Shown one piece after another: positions 19,523 to 27,582 of a DNA stretch of 32,734 nucleotides. The stretch spans positions 1 to 32,734 of the forward strand of contig JAJYSZ010000032.1 in NCBI GenBank assembly GCA_021793315.1, given 5' to 3'. The DNA is from Bacillota bacterium. GTDB lineage: Bacteria > Bacillota > Sulfobacillia > JAJZYS01 > JAJYTV01. The notes beneath the pieces were generated by a model that did not search any database, had not been told where the DNA came from, and saw nothing but the letters and a program-made list of their open reading frames with translations. Both the position numbers and the translations under genes were made by a program. Position 1 is the first letter of the stretch; every line of letters starts with the position of its first letter.

Positions 19523-20469
19523 TGCCCGCCCCCGCTGAAATGGCTGTAGCCGGTCGGCGCAAGGGGTCCAAGGTCCTGGCCACGCCGTACGGTCAGGCCA
19601 GCCTCATGCTCCCGGATGCGGCCGATCGCCGTGCAAGGCGGCAGGTCGCCGCCCTGGGCGGCCAACCGCTCGAGAAGGTCGTCCGGACCCGTGAACACGA
19701 GTTCGTAATCCTCGCCGCCACCGTAAGCGTAGCGCAGCGCAAGGCTCCTGGGAATGTCGGCGACCACCGGCAGGGCCGGCTCGTCCACTTCGATGCCGAC
19801 GCGAGAGGCATCCGCGATCGCCTTGAGCTCCGGATAGAGGCCGTCCGAGACATCGACGCAGGCCCGAGCCCCACCCTCCGACAGCAGGCGGCCGAGCCGC
19901 ATGCGCGGCAGGGGGCGCAGGAAGCGGTCGACGTCTGGCCCCTGCCGCCCGGTCCGCGCAAGCTCCAGCCCCCTGGCGGACGCCCCCAGGGTTCCCGAAC
20001 AGTAGAGGCGGTCGCCCGGGCGGGCGTCCGACCTGAGCAAGGGACGGCTGGACGCGGCGAACACGCTCACCGCGATGAAGACCGTCGGGGACGCCACGGT
20101 GTCGCCGCCTGCGAGCTCGGCGTCGCTCGCCTCCCCGCACGCCCCCATCCCCCGGTAGATCTCGAGCGCGTCCTCGAGGGCGAAGTCCTCCGGCAGCCCG
20201 ATCGAGACCGTGTAACGCGCCCTGCCTGACGCACCGCTCGCCGCCAGATCGGAGAGGGCGCCCGCGAGGGCGCGGAAGCCGATGTCGCGCCAAGCCATGA
20301 AGGCGGGGTCGAAATGGGTTCCCGCCACCATGACGTCGCTGCTGACGAGCATTCTGGGCGCCATCGGCTCCAGGAGCGCGCAGTCGTCCGCCAGGTCGAG
20401 CCCGCCGGACCCCGCGAATGCCCGCAGGCGCTCGATGAACCCCCACTCCCCCACGTCCCTCAGCCGCAT
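19519..20469 (-). CDS. thiL: Thiamine-monophosphate kinase
   Basis: 316 residues. ThiL phosphorylates thiamine monophosphate to the diphosphate cofactor with ATP. Family features visible are the early LADDCALL (metal site), SSDVMVAGTHF, the AELAGGDTVASP segment, CVDVSDGL and YGGGEDYELV. The ATG at 20469 has GGGGGGG six bases before it. It is the first gene of the five-gene overlapping operon ending with tsaD. The thiL-tsaE-tsaB-rimI-tsaD order is common in Gram-positive bacteria. No TPP riboswitch was recognised upstream. Confidence 0.95.
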   Translation of the reverse strand: MRLRDVGEWGFIERLRAFAGSGGLDLADDCALLEPMAPRMLVSSDVMVAGTHFDPAFMAWRDIGFRALAGALSDLAASGASGRARYTVSIGLPEDFALEDALEIYRGMGACGEASDAELAGGDTVASPTVFIAVSVFAASSRPLLRSDARPGDRLYCSGTLGASARGLELARTGRQGPDVDRFLRPLPRMRLGRLLSEGGARACVDVSDGLYPELKAIADASRVGIEVDEPALPVVADIPRSLALRYAYGGGEDYELVFTGPDDLLERLAAQGGDLPPCTAIGRIREHEAGLTVRRGQDLGPLAPTGYSHFSGGGQ

Positions 20470-20520
20470 CCCGTGCCCCCCCGAAAGGTTTTCCGCCTAC
20501 GGCCGCCAACTCTCGTACAC

Positions 20521-21321
20521 GTGGAAGCGCAAAAGAGACGGATCGGAATCTACCCTTCCCTGCTCGCCCGTCATCGCCCGCCGCAGGCGCTTGGCGATAT
20601 CGAGATCGTCACGGGCCAGACGCTTGCGGATGTCCTGGCGGCTCAGCCTTCGCTGCTCGCCGCCCTCTACCTGCCGGAGCAGGAGCCCCTGGACTTGCCG
20701 CCCGTCTACGCCCTGGGTCCCGCCGCCTGGCGGCTCGGAGCCCAAGGACTCTCCGGCGCCGCGCAGGGCGGTCAGCGCGGCGTGGCCGCGCGGGCGCTCG
20801 AGACGGTCGGCGCCCTGCTGGCCGAGGGGCCGCTGCCGCCCAGTCCCCGCCCGCTACGCCTGCACGCCTTGCGCGAAGCGGTCGGGCAGGGCATGCTCGC
20901 CATCGCGGGCGGCGGCCGTGTCGGCCGCTCGCTGCAGTCCCTCGCCAAGAGCGCCAAGGTGCGGGCCGGCCTGATCTCGGACCACGCGCCGAAGGCCCTG
21001 CGGCCCGTACGCTGGCAGCATGCCGGCAGCCTCCTGCGGGATGCCCGGGCCGTCATCTGGGCCGCCGAGCGGCCGCTCAGGCCCTACCTCGACGACCTGG
21101 GCCGCGCGTCCATTATGGTGGTTGTCGCGGACCTTTCGGAGGACGACCGGACGGGGCTCCTGGAGACCCTCGGCCAGCGCCGGGCCACCGCCCTGGCCGT
21201 CTACCGTCCGCTCGACCTGCCGCAGGACGAGCGGCTCATCGTGCTCAGCGACTCTCCCCGTCGTCAGGCGCAGGCGATGGCGAGCCTGTGGCGTCACCTT
21301 GCGCAGCCGCAACCTGAATGA
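20521..21321 (+). CDS. Hypothetical protein, possible alpha/beta fold
   Basis: 266 residues from a GTG at 20521. An upstream GTG at 20473 is possible; neither has a ribosome binding site, so the start is uncertain. Codon pattern and lack of stops support a real gene: the third base is strongly G/C and the sequence is not the Arg/Pro-rich type of shadow frames. The middle has a glycine-rich AIAGGGRVGRS loop followed by alternating helices, and the C-terminal half has strand-like RAVIWAAER and IMVVVADLS, reminiscent of a Rossmann-like fold. I do not recognise the family. It is divergent from thiL and overlaps the 3' end of the uracil-DNA glycosylase gene on the other strand by 77 bases. Confidence 0.6.
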   Translation: MEAQKRRIGIYPSLLARHRPPQALGDIEIVTGQTLADVLAAQPSLLAALYLPEQEPLDLPPVYALGPAAWRLGAQGLSGAAQGGQRGVAARALETVGALLAEGPLPPSPRPLRLHALREAVGQGMLAIAGGGRVGRSLQSLAKSAKVRAGLISDHAPKALRPVRWQHAGSLLRDARAVIWAAERPLRPYLDDLGRASIMVVVADLSEDDRTGLLETLGQRRATALAVYRPLDLPQDERLIVLSDSPRRQAQAMASLWRHLAQPQPE

Positions 21322-21865
21322 GCCGGCCGTCGGCTGCGATGCGCTGGAAATCCCGCCAGACCGGGCGCTTGCGACTCGGGTCGCGCAGGAGCGCAGCCGG
21401 GTGGAATGTGGGATAGAAGGCCCGGCCGTCGCGCTCAAGGCGCTGGCCGCGCATCGCGGTGATGCCGGCCTTGGGCCCGAAGAACGCCTTGAGGGCGGTC
21501 GCGCCCAGCAGCACGACGATCGGCGGGTCGATCGCCCGCAGGATGGCCTCAAGGTGCACGCGGCAAGTGTCCAGCTCGGCCGGAAGCGGCACCCTGTTGC
21601 CGGGCGGGCGGCAGAGTACCGTGTTGGTGATGAAGACATCCTCCTCGCCAAGGCCGACAGCCGCGAGGATCTTGTCGAGCAGCTGACCGGCGGCGCCGAC
21701 GAACGGCCTGCCCTCCCGGTCCTCGTCGCGGCCCGGACCCTCCCCGACCAGGACGATCGAGGCTGCGGGGTTGCCGCGGCCGAAGACCACCTGGGTGCGG
21801 GTCTCGTGCAGGGGGCAGCGGGTGCAGGACAGGGCCTGCACCCGGATCGCCTCCAGATCTGCCAT
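21245..21865 (-). CDS. Uracil-DNA glycosylase, family 4 (iron-sulfur type)
   Basis: 206 residues. Removes uracil from DNA after cytosine deamination. Four cysteines, C14, C17, C85 and C101, match the 4Fe-4S ligands of family 4 enzymes. Motif A is GEGPGRDED (41-49) and motif B is HPAALLR (155-161). Family 4 enzymes are common in thermophiles and many Gram-positives. The ATG at 21865 lies two bases after the dppA stop, so it is probably co-transcribed. The last 16 residues or so, rich in Ser, Pro and Asp, look disordered. The 3' end overlaps the convergent hypothetical gene. Confidence 0.93.
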   Translation of the reverse strand: MADLEAIRVQALSCTRCPLHETRTQVVFGRGNPAASIVLVGEGPGRDEDREGRPFVGAAGQLLDKILAAVGLGEEDVFITNTVLCRPPGNRVPLPAELDTCRVHLEAILRAIDPPIVVLLGATALKAFFGPKAGITAMRGQRLERDGRAFYPTFHPAALLRDPSRKRPVWRDFQRIAADGRLIQVAAAQGDATGSPSPAPDDGESR

Positions 21866-21867
21866 GT

Positions 21868-22683
21868 TCAGCTCTGTCCAGACGCCAGGGTGACCATGGT
21901 GCGGAAGGCACGGTACACCTCGCGGTAGTCGCTGTGCCCGAACCGCACCGTCAGGGCATCGAGGCGTTCGGCGCCGGGGCAGATCGAGGCGGTCTGCGCC
22001 TGGCCGGGGTTCGTGAAGCGGATCTTCAGCTCTGGATTCTCGGGCGGAGGCAGCTGCTTCATCGCGGAGTGCTCCCGCACCGCCATCTCTGCCGCCTGCC
22101 GGATCGCCGCCCGTGCCGCCTCGGCGCTGCGCGAGAGCGACGCGTAGCGGCCCCTTGCCTCCTTCACCTGCGCGTAGCGCGACCAGGGCAGAAGCGCCTC
22201 CGTCTCGGCCTCGAGGACGTCGTCGCCGGTGACGAGCGCCACCGGCACGCCGAAGGTGGCGGCCCAGTAGGCGTTCAGGCCGAGTTCCCCCACCTTGCGG
22301 CCGGAGATCTCCACCTGCTGCACCGTCAGGTTATAGGTGTGCGCCAGGGTGGAGGGGCTCCCCGCCATGGCGTGATAGCCCGTACAGAACATGAGGTCGA
22401 AGGCGTCCGTCAGCCCTTCCACCATGCTGCCCAGCTTCGGGGAGCCGCTGAGGACAAGGGCGCGGGGGTCGATCTGGTCCAGGGGCAGGTTGCGCATGCC
22501 GTCATGGGAGTCGTTGACGACGACGGTCGTCGCGCCGCCCAGGAACGCCCCCTCGATGGCCGCGTTCACCTCCGCCGCCATCAGCCGACGCGCCAGTTCG
22601 TAGTCATGCTCGCCGGGGTTCGTCATCACCCAACCGGTGACGCCGGCGGTCCCCTCCATGTCGGCCGAGATATACACCTGCAT
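21868..22683 (-). CDS. dppA: D-aminopeptidase DppA (M55 family)
   Basis: 271 residues. Family members release N-terminal D-amino acids, with preference for D-Ala-D-Ala and D-Ala-Gly-Gly in B. subtilis. All expected residues are at the same numbers as in B. subtilis DppA: D8, E10, H60, H104 and E133 for the two zinc ions, and H115 near the active site. Cytoplasmic; no signal peptide. The ATG at 22683 follows GGGAGG at a somewhat long distance. No dpp transporter genes follow, so it may recycle peptides from wall turnover rather than serve peptide import. alr lies in the same gene row. Confidence 0.95.
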   Translation of the reverse strand: MQVYISADMEGTAGVTGWVMTNPGEHDYELARRLMAAEVNAAIEGAFLGGATTVVVNDSHDGMRNLPLDQIDPRALVLSGSPKLGSMVEGLTDAFDLMFCTGYHAMAGSPSTLAHTYNLTVQQVEISGRKVGELGLNAYWAATFGVPVALVTGDDVLEAETEALLPWSRYAQVKEARGRYASLSRSAEAARAAIRQAAEMAVREHSAMKQLPPPENPELKIRFTNPGQAQTASICPGAERLDALTVRFGHSDYREVYRAFRTMVTLASGQS

Positions 22684-22712
22684 CCGCTCGACTCGCCTCC
22701 CTGTCCCTTGTT

Positions 22713-23726
22713 TCAGGCCTGCGCCCTGAGGCGGAACTGCGCGGCGACCCGGCCCACCTCACGGCCGGCAAAGTTGCGTTGCGTGCCGCCCTGCCAGGAC
22801 TTCAGCTCCTCTGCCGCCGTGTCCTCCAGGAAGCCCGCCTGGCGCAGGCTCTCCACGAGCGCTGGCGCGACGCCTCGCGTCTGGCCGTCGTCCAGCTTGA
22901 TCGCCAGGCCGTGGCCACGCGCAAGGTCGCCGACTCCGAACACGGCTTCCGCGCCCGTTTTCGCCAAAAGTCTTCCCTGGCCGGCGCGCATGATGTCCAC
23001 CCCGACCCGGTTGCGGCCCGCGATCAGGTAGGGATGCTCCATCATCGCGTCGCGCACGCGGGTCGCCGCAAGGCGCAATTCCGGCCTCAGATCCTGCGGG
23101 TCCGCCAGGCGCGCATAGCCGACGGCCATGGCGCTCAGCGGCACGCCGAAGACCGGTGCGCTGCATCCGTCGACGCCGATCGCGATATCCGCCTCCGTTA
23201 GGGAACACATCTCCGCGACGATGCTGCGGATGAGCCGCTGGCCTGGGGCGTCAGGATCCAGGTAGCGGCTGGTGTCGCCGCCCAGGATCTCCGCCACGCC
23301 CAGCATGGCGGCGTGCTTGCCCGAGCAGTTGTTGTGGATGGATGTGGGTGCGATCCCCTGCCGGCGCAGCTCCTCGTAGGACTCGGCGTCCGACGGCGGA
23401 TGCGCTCCGCACTGCAGATCCTCGACGCCCTTGCCCACCAGCGACAGCACGTGCTGGACCTGCGCAATGTGCACAGGCTCCGCGGTGTGGCTTGCCGTGG
23501 CGATGGCGAGGTCGGCGGAGGTCATGCCGTAATGGTCGGCCGCACCGCTCATCACCACCGCCATGGTCTGGAAGGGCTTGGCCGACGAGCGCATATAGAT
23601 CTTCCGGTCCGGGTCCCCAAGGACCAAAAGGAGCTTTCCGCTCCGGTCCGCCACGGCGACGTGGCCAGAGTGCCGGCTCTCCACCATCTGGCCGCGCCAG
23701 ACTTCCACCATCAGCTCAGCGTCCAT
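22713..23726 (-). CDS. Asparaginase II-type protein (PF06089-like)
   Basis: 337 residues. It resembles the Rhizobium-etli-type L-asparaginase family rather than the E. coli type. Visible family segments are VESRHSGHVAVAD, GDPDRKIYMRSSAKPFQ, MSGAADHYGM, NNCSGKHAAMLG and GVDGCSAPVFGVPL. It likely hydrolyses L-asparagine to aspartate and ammonia in the cytoplasm. The ATG at 23726 has GGAGGT eight bases before it and lies eleven bases inside the upstream amidotransferase gene. dppA follows after 29 bases. Confidence 0.88.
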   Translation of the reverse strand: MDAELMVEVWRGQMVESRHSGHVAVADRSGKLLLVLGDPDRKIYMRSSAKPFQTMAVVMSGAADHYGMTSADLAIATASHTAEPVHIAQVQHVLSLVGKGVEDLQCGAHPPSDAESYEELRRQGIAPTSIHNNCSGKHAAMLGVAEILGGDTSRYLDPDAPGQRLIRSIVAEMCSLTEADIAIGVDGCSAPVFGVPLSAMAVGYARLADPQDLRPELRLAATRVRDAMMEHPYLIAGRNRVGVDIMRAGQGRLLAKTGAEAVFGVGDLARGHGLAIKLDDGQTRGVAPALVESLRQAGFLEDTAAEELKSWQGGTQRNFAGREVGRVAAQFRLRAQA

Positions 23727-24432
23727 GGGATGAGACCTCCTCGGCAGCCTTCACAAGCGAACGGAAAAGCGCCAGCGCAGAGTCGTCCTCGCGCCAGAGG
23801 CCTTCCGGATGCCACTGCACCGCGAGCCAGAAGGGGTGCCCGGGATCCTCGAAGGCCTCGATGACTCCGTCCGGCGCCACCGCGCAGACCGCCGCCCCCT
23901 CGGGCAGACGACGGACCGCCTGGTGGTGGAACGAGTTGACGCGCAGGCTGTCGGCGCCTGCGACGGCCGCAAGCCTCGACCCGGCCGTCACGGCGACCGC
24001 GTGGCTCTTGTGCCCGCGCGGGGCGCGCTGTACGTGCTGCAGGGCAGCGGGCATCTGGCTCGGCAGGTCCTGGTAGACGTCGCCGCCCAGAGCCACCGCC
24101 ATCAGCTGGCAGCCGCGGCAGATGCCCAGGGCGGGCACTTTGGCGCGGTATGCCGCGCGGCAGAGCTCCAACTCGAACGAGTCGCGGCGCGGGCTCACCT
24201 CACCGAGGCCCGGCAAGGGCGCCTCGCCGAAGTAGGCGGGATCGACGTCCACGCCGCCGGTAAAGAGGACGCCGTCGAGCCGCGCCAGCACCTCTTGCGC
24301 CGTCCCGCAGCCGCCCGCCAGCAGCACGGGCACACCGCCTGCGGTCTCGATCGCGTCTAGATAGGCGGCGTTCAGCTGAAACCGGTCGACCTGCTCGTCA
24401 ATGCTGCACGTGATACCGATCAGTGCGCTCAT
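23716..24432 (-). CDS. Class I glutamine-amidotransferase-like hydrolase (PuuD/gamma-glutamyl-GABA hydrolase type)
   Basis: 238 residues, a stand-alone GATase1 domain of the peptidase C26 group. The nucleophile is C105 in GICRGCQLM, and the His-Glu pair is H208 and E210 in VQWHPEG. LFTGGVDVDPAYFGE near 57-71 is typical of PuuD-like enzymes, which cleave gamma-glutamyl bonds. Substrate not certain. The ATG at 24432 is chosen over one three codons upstream because AGGATGGT gives a reasonable SD. It overlaps the asparaginase gene by eleven bases, so two amide hydrolases are made together. Confidence 0.88.
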   Translation of the reverse strand: MSALIGITCSIDEQVDRFQLNAAYLDAIETAGGVPVLLAGGCGTAQEVLARLDGVLFTGGVDVDPAYFGEAPLPGLGEVSPRRDSFELELCRAAYRAKVPALGICRGCQLMAVALGGDVYQDLPSQMPAALQHVQRAPRGHKSHAVAVTAGSRLAAVAGADSLRVNSFHHQAVRRLPEGAAVCAVAPDGVIEAFEDPGHPFWLAVQWHPEGLWREDDSALALFRSLVKAAEEVSSHGR

Positions 24433-24476
24433 GGTCACCATCCTAGGCAGGAATGAAAATGTACGGTACGCACGTG

Positions 24477-25592
24477 TCAGCTGCGCGGGCGATAGACGCG
24501 CGGCAGGCGTGCGCTCATGCCGGTGACGATCTCGTAGTTGATCGTGCCGATCAGCCCCGCGAGTTCCTCCGCCGTCACCTCCCGATCCTTCTGCCGCCCC
24601 ATCAGGACGGCCTCGTCGCCGACCGATACGGGGAAGTCGCTGTCGACGGCCACAGTCGTCTGGTCCATGGAGACGCGTCCCGCCACCCGCCAGTGCATGC
24701 CTCCGATGAGCACCCTGGCACGGCCGGAGAACCCGCGGCGGTAGCCGTCGGCATAGCCGATGCCGAGCGTCGCGATCTGGATGTCGCGGTCCGCCACGTA
24801 GGTCTGGCCATAGCCGACCGGCGTGCCCTTTGGCACGCGCTTGACGAAGTTGACGTGCGCATGCACCGACATCACCGGCTGCAGGCCCTTGGGCGGGGCG
24901 TTGACCCCGTCCGGGTTGAGACCATACATCGCAATGCCGGTACGCACAAGGTTCGTTCCGGCCGCATCGTAGCCGCCAAGCGTGCCGGCCGAGTTCAGAA
25001 TATGGCGCCAGGGCGGTAGCAGCGACGCCTTTTCGAGGCGCGCCAGGGCGGCCTGGAAGAGCCCGATCTGCCTCTGGGTAAAGGCGTCGTCCTGACCGGC
25101 CGACGAGAGGTGCGAGAAGACGCCCTCGAAGCGCAGGTGGTCGCTGGCGGCGATGCGCTTGGCCAGTTCCACCGCCTCCTGGGGCCTCGCACCGATGCGG
25201 CCCATGCCGGTGTCCAGCTTGAGATGCACACCGAGCGTCTTGCCCGCCCGCGCGGCGACGTGGCTCGCCTGGTCGATGGCGATCGGGTCCGACACGGTGA
25301 CGCTGATGTTGTGCCTGGCGCAGGTCTCGTACTCGTCGGGCCGCTGGTGGCCAAGGATGAGCATCGGCGCCACGATGCCGGCGTGACGGATCTCCTCGGC
25401 CTCGGACTGCGTCGCGACGCCGAGCCACTGCGCGCCGGCCTGCAGGGCGACCTGCGCCACGGGCACGGCGCCGTGGCCGTAGCCGTTCGCCTTGACGATC
25501 GCCATCAGCTTGCGCTCGCCTGCCGTCCGGCAGAGGAACTCGACGTTCAGGGCGAGGCGCCGCAAATCCACCTCGATGAAGGCACTACGCAT
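24477..25592 (-). CDS. alr: Alanine racemase
   Basis: 371 residues. PLP enzyme interconverting L- and D-Ala for peptidoglycan. PLP lysine K34 is in AIVKANGYGHG, and the catalytic tyrosine Y280 is in GIGYADGY. The TIM-barrel-plus-beta-domain layout is complete. The ATG at 25592, with GGAGG eight bases before it, is preferred over a GTG two codons earlier. It overlaps the nnr stop by eight bases. The acpS-nnr-alr gene order resembles that around acpS and alr in Bacillus. Confidence 0.96.
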   Translation of the reverse strand: MRSAFIEVDLRRLALNVEFLCRTAGERKLMAIVKANGYGHGAVPVAQVALQAGAQWLGVATQSEAEEIRHAGIVAPMLILGHQRPDEYETCARHNISVTVSDPIAIDQASHVAARAGKTLGVHLKLDTGMGRIGARPQEAVELAKRIAASDHLRFEGVFSHLSSAGQDDAFTQRQIGLFQAALARLEKASLLPPWRHILNSAGTLGGYDAAGTNLVRTGIAMYGLNPDGVNAPPKGLQPVMSVHAHVNFVKRVPKGTPVGYGQTYVADRDIQIATLGIGYADGYRRGFSGRARVLIGGMHWRVAGRVSMDQTTVAVDSDFPVSVGDEAVLMGRQKDREVTAEELAGLIGTINYEIVTGMSARLPRVYRPRS

Positions 25593-27081
25593 CGACACGT
25601 CCTCCGAAGGCCGCCGGCAGGAGGTCGGCGATTTCTCCGGCCAGGCCCCCGCGCGTCAAGCGGCGCCTGAGCATGACTCCCGCCATGGCGTGCGCCAGCG
25701 CGGCACGCTCGGCCGCGAGCCTGGCCGCGAAGCCCTGGGCGAGCTGCGCCCCCAGCGCACCGCTGAGAACGTCGCCGGTACCGCCGCTCGCGAGTTCCGG
25801 GCCGCCCTGGTCGATCACCCCCACGCGACCGTGAGGTGCCGCGACAAATGTCGGATGTCCCTTGAGCAGCACGACGCCACCGCTCCTCTCGGCAATCTCG
25901 CGCGCAGCCTGCAGACGCGAAGGAGCATCGTCGGTCACCGTGCGTCCGAGAAGGCGCCCGGCTTCGCCGGCATGCGGCGTCAGGACGGTGGGACCCGGAC
26001 GCCGGCGCAGAACTTCGAGGCAGCCCTGGACGGGCCGCAGTCCGTCCGCGTCCAGCACCAGCGGCCGGTGCAAACCAAGGTAGAGACCGAGCCACTGGCT
26101 TCGGCCAAGCGCGTCCATGCGGTCCAGGCCGGGTCCGATGACGACTGCCGTCGCGTCCTTGAACGCCGCGGGACTGAGCGCGGACGGGTCGATGACGCCG
26201 GCGCCGCGCGCCTGCAGCTCGCGCTGGATCACCTCGGGCATCGCGGCTGCGTGTCCGAGGACCTGTCCGACCGAGGCCAGGACGGTCAGACCGCTGCCGC
26301 TCCGCAGAGCCCCTCGCGCCGCGAGCCATGCGGCTCCCGGGTAGTGCGCGCTGCCTGCGATGATCACCGTCCGCCCGTAGGCGCCCTTTCCGGCGGTGGG
26401 CGCAGCCCCTGGCGCCTCGAGGTGCTCCACCCGTTCCATCTGCGCATGCCTGAGCCATTCCGCCAAAAGCCCGAGCGGCTCAAGCACGATGTCGCCGCAG
26501 TACTCCCTGCCGGGCCAGAAGAGATGGCCGGGCTTGAGAGCCCCCAGGGCGACCGTGCAGGTCGCTCGCACCGCAGCACCTGCGATCGCCCCTGTGTCCG
26601 GCTGAACCCCCGAGGGCAGGTCCGCCGACACGACGGGCACCCCGATCGCCTCGAGGTAGCGCACCGCGCGCAAGGCGTTCCCGCCCAGGTCTCCGCGCAA
26701 GGACGTGCCGAAGATCGCATCGATGGCGCCGTCAAAGCGCCCTGCCGGCAGGTCGTCCGCCTGGATCCAGGAGACGTCGGGCGAAGCATCGAGCCTCTCC
26801 CACTGCAGTTTCGCGGCGCCGCGCAACCGGCCCGGGTCCGCGAGCAGCCAGACGTGCACCTCGGCCGCCCTCGCCAGCAGATGCCGCGCGGCCGTCAGGC
26901 CGTCGCCGCCGTTCTGGCCTGGGCCCGCGAGGACCAGCACGCGCGGCCGCGGCGGCAGGCGGCGCAGCAGTTCGAGCGCAATGGCGTGGCCCGCGGTCTC
27001 CATCAGGATCCCGCTGGCCAGTCCGTGTTCGGCAGCCGCTTCCTCCGCGGCGCGCATCTCGTCCGCCGTCGTGATTTTCAT
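25585..27081 (-). CDS. nnr: Bifunctional NAD(P)H-hydrate epimerase/ADP-dependent dehydratase
   Basis: 498 residues. Repairs damaged NAD(P)H hydrates. The N-terminal epimerase domain (about 1-215) has GPGQNGGDG (53-61) and a DAIFGTSL segment (from D121). The C-terminal dehydratase domain (about 225-490) has GKGAYGR (231-237), TPHAGEA, LLKGHPT and the nucleotide loop GGTGDVLSG (433-441) with the catalytic Asp at 437. The ATG at 27081 overlaps the acpS stop as ATGA. Confidence 0.95.
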   Translation of the reverse strand: MKITTADEMRAAEEAAAEHGLASGILMETAGHAIALELLRRLPPRPRVLVLAGPGQNGGDGLTAARHLLARAAEVHVWLLADPGRLRGAAKLQWERLDASPDVSWIQADDLPAGRFDGAIDAIFGTSLRGDLGGNALRAVRYLEAIGVPVVSADLPSGVQPDTGAIAGAAVRATCTVALGALKPGHLFWPGREYCGDIVLEPLGLLAEWLRHAQMERVEHLEAPGAAPTAGKGAYGRTVIIAGSAHYPGAAWLAARGALRSGSGLTVLASVGQVLGHAAAMPEVIQRELQARGAGVIDPSALSPAAFKDATAVVIGPGLDRMDALGRSQWLGLYLGLHRPLVLDADGLRPVQGCLEVLRRRPGPTVLTPHAGEAGRLLGRTVTDDAPSRLQAAREIAERSGGVVLLKGHPTFVAAPHGRVGVIDQGGPELASGGTGDVLSGALGAQLAQGFAARLAAERAALAHAMAGVMLRRRLTRGGLAGEIADLLPAAFGGRVDA

Positions 27082-27446
27082 GACTCGATCACCACCATCG
27101 CCACTGCATATTCCCGTTCGTGCGTCAGACTGAGGTGCCAGCGGGTCGCTCCCAAGGTCCGTGCGGCCTCGAGGAGCCCCCCTTGCAGCTCAAGCCGCGG
27201 TGGCCCGCCGCGCCCGCCGATCACGCGGGCTTCGCGCCAGCCCGTCCGCCCCGCCGCCGCACCGACCGCCTTGCGTGCGGCCTCCTTGGCGGCGAAGCGC
27301 GCCGCGAGCGACCGCAACTCGCCAGGTCCGGCCATCGCGAGCAGCTCCTCTGGGGCAAACAGGCGCGCGCGCAGGCCAGGATGCCGGGCCAGAGCCAGCC
27401 GCAGCCGCTCGACCTGCACAAGGTCCACGCCGATGCCCACGATCAC
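27078..27446 (-). CDS. acpS: Holo-[acyl-carrier-protein] synthase
   Basis: 122 residues from a GTG at 27446, chosen because GGGGAGG lies seven bases before it and because it gives the normal family length. Transfers 4'-phosphopantetheine from CoA to acyl carrier protein. Mg-binding D8 is in GIGVDLVQVERL and E55 in RFAAKEAARKA. First gene of the acpS-nnr-alr group, divergent from menF. Confidence 0.95.
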   Translation of the reverse strand: MIVGIGVDLVQVERLRLALARHPGLRARLFAPEELLAMAGPGELRSLAARFAAKEAARKAVGAAAGRTGWREARVIGGRGGPPRLELQGGLLEAARTLGATRWHLSLTHEREYAVAMVVIES

Positions 27447-27539
27447 CGCGGCGCCTCCCCGCTGCTGCCAACGCGCCCAAGGCGGGCATCCCAAGCGGCG
27501 TGCTTCGGGAGGCCGCCCTCAGGTACCTGCCTCGCAGGT

Positions 27540-27551
27540 CGACAATTGTCG
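27540..27551. promoter_or_regulatory. Perfect 12-bp palindrome over the menF -35 box
   Basis: CGACAATTGTCG is fully self-complementary and its right half is the predicted -35 hexamer of menF. A second perfect palindrome, CAGGTACCTG, lies at 27520-27529, about 20 bp away centre to centre (two helical turns). This is a plausible operator for a dimeric repressor, and could also affect the divergent acpS gene. Function is inference. Confidence 0.4.
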
Positions 27552-27574
27552 CTGCACGTCCACGGCGTTACAAT
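27546..27574 (+). promoter_or_regulatory. Predicted menF promoter
   Basis: A -35 TTGTCG (27546-27551, 4 of 6) and a -10 TACAAT (27569-27574, 5 of 6) are separated by exactly 17 bp. Transcription would begin near 27580-27582, at or within a few bases of the menF ATG at 27583, so the mRNA would have almost no leader. No ribosome binding site is seen before that ATG. Confidence 0.6.
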
Positions 27575-27582
27575 GACGACAA

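Noticed and set aside
17429-19549. Open frame of 706 codons on the plus strand
   Set aside because: It covers tsaD, rimI, tsaB and tsaE antisense and is dominated by Arg, Pro and Ala. The minus-strand genes are clearly real.
20400-20520. TPP riboswitch upstream of thiL
   Set aside because: Only about 50 bases separate thiL from the divergent gene and no CUGAGA-type core is present.
25492-27576. Open frame of 694 codons on the plus strand
   Set aside because: Antisense to nnr and acpS, low-complexity Arg/Ala/Pro composition, no start signal.
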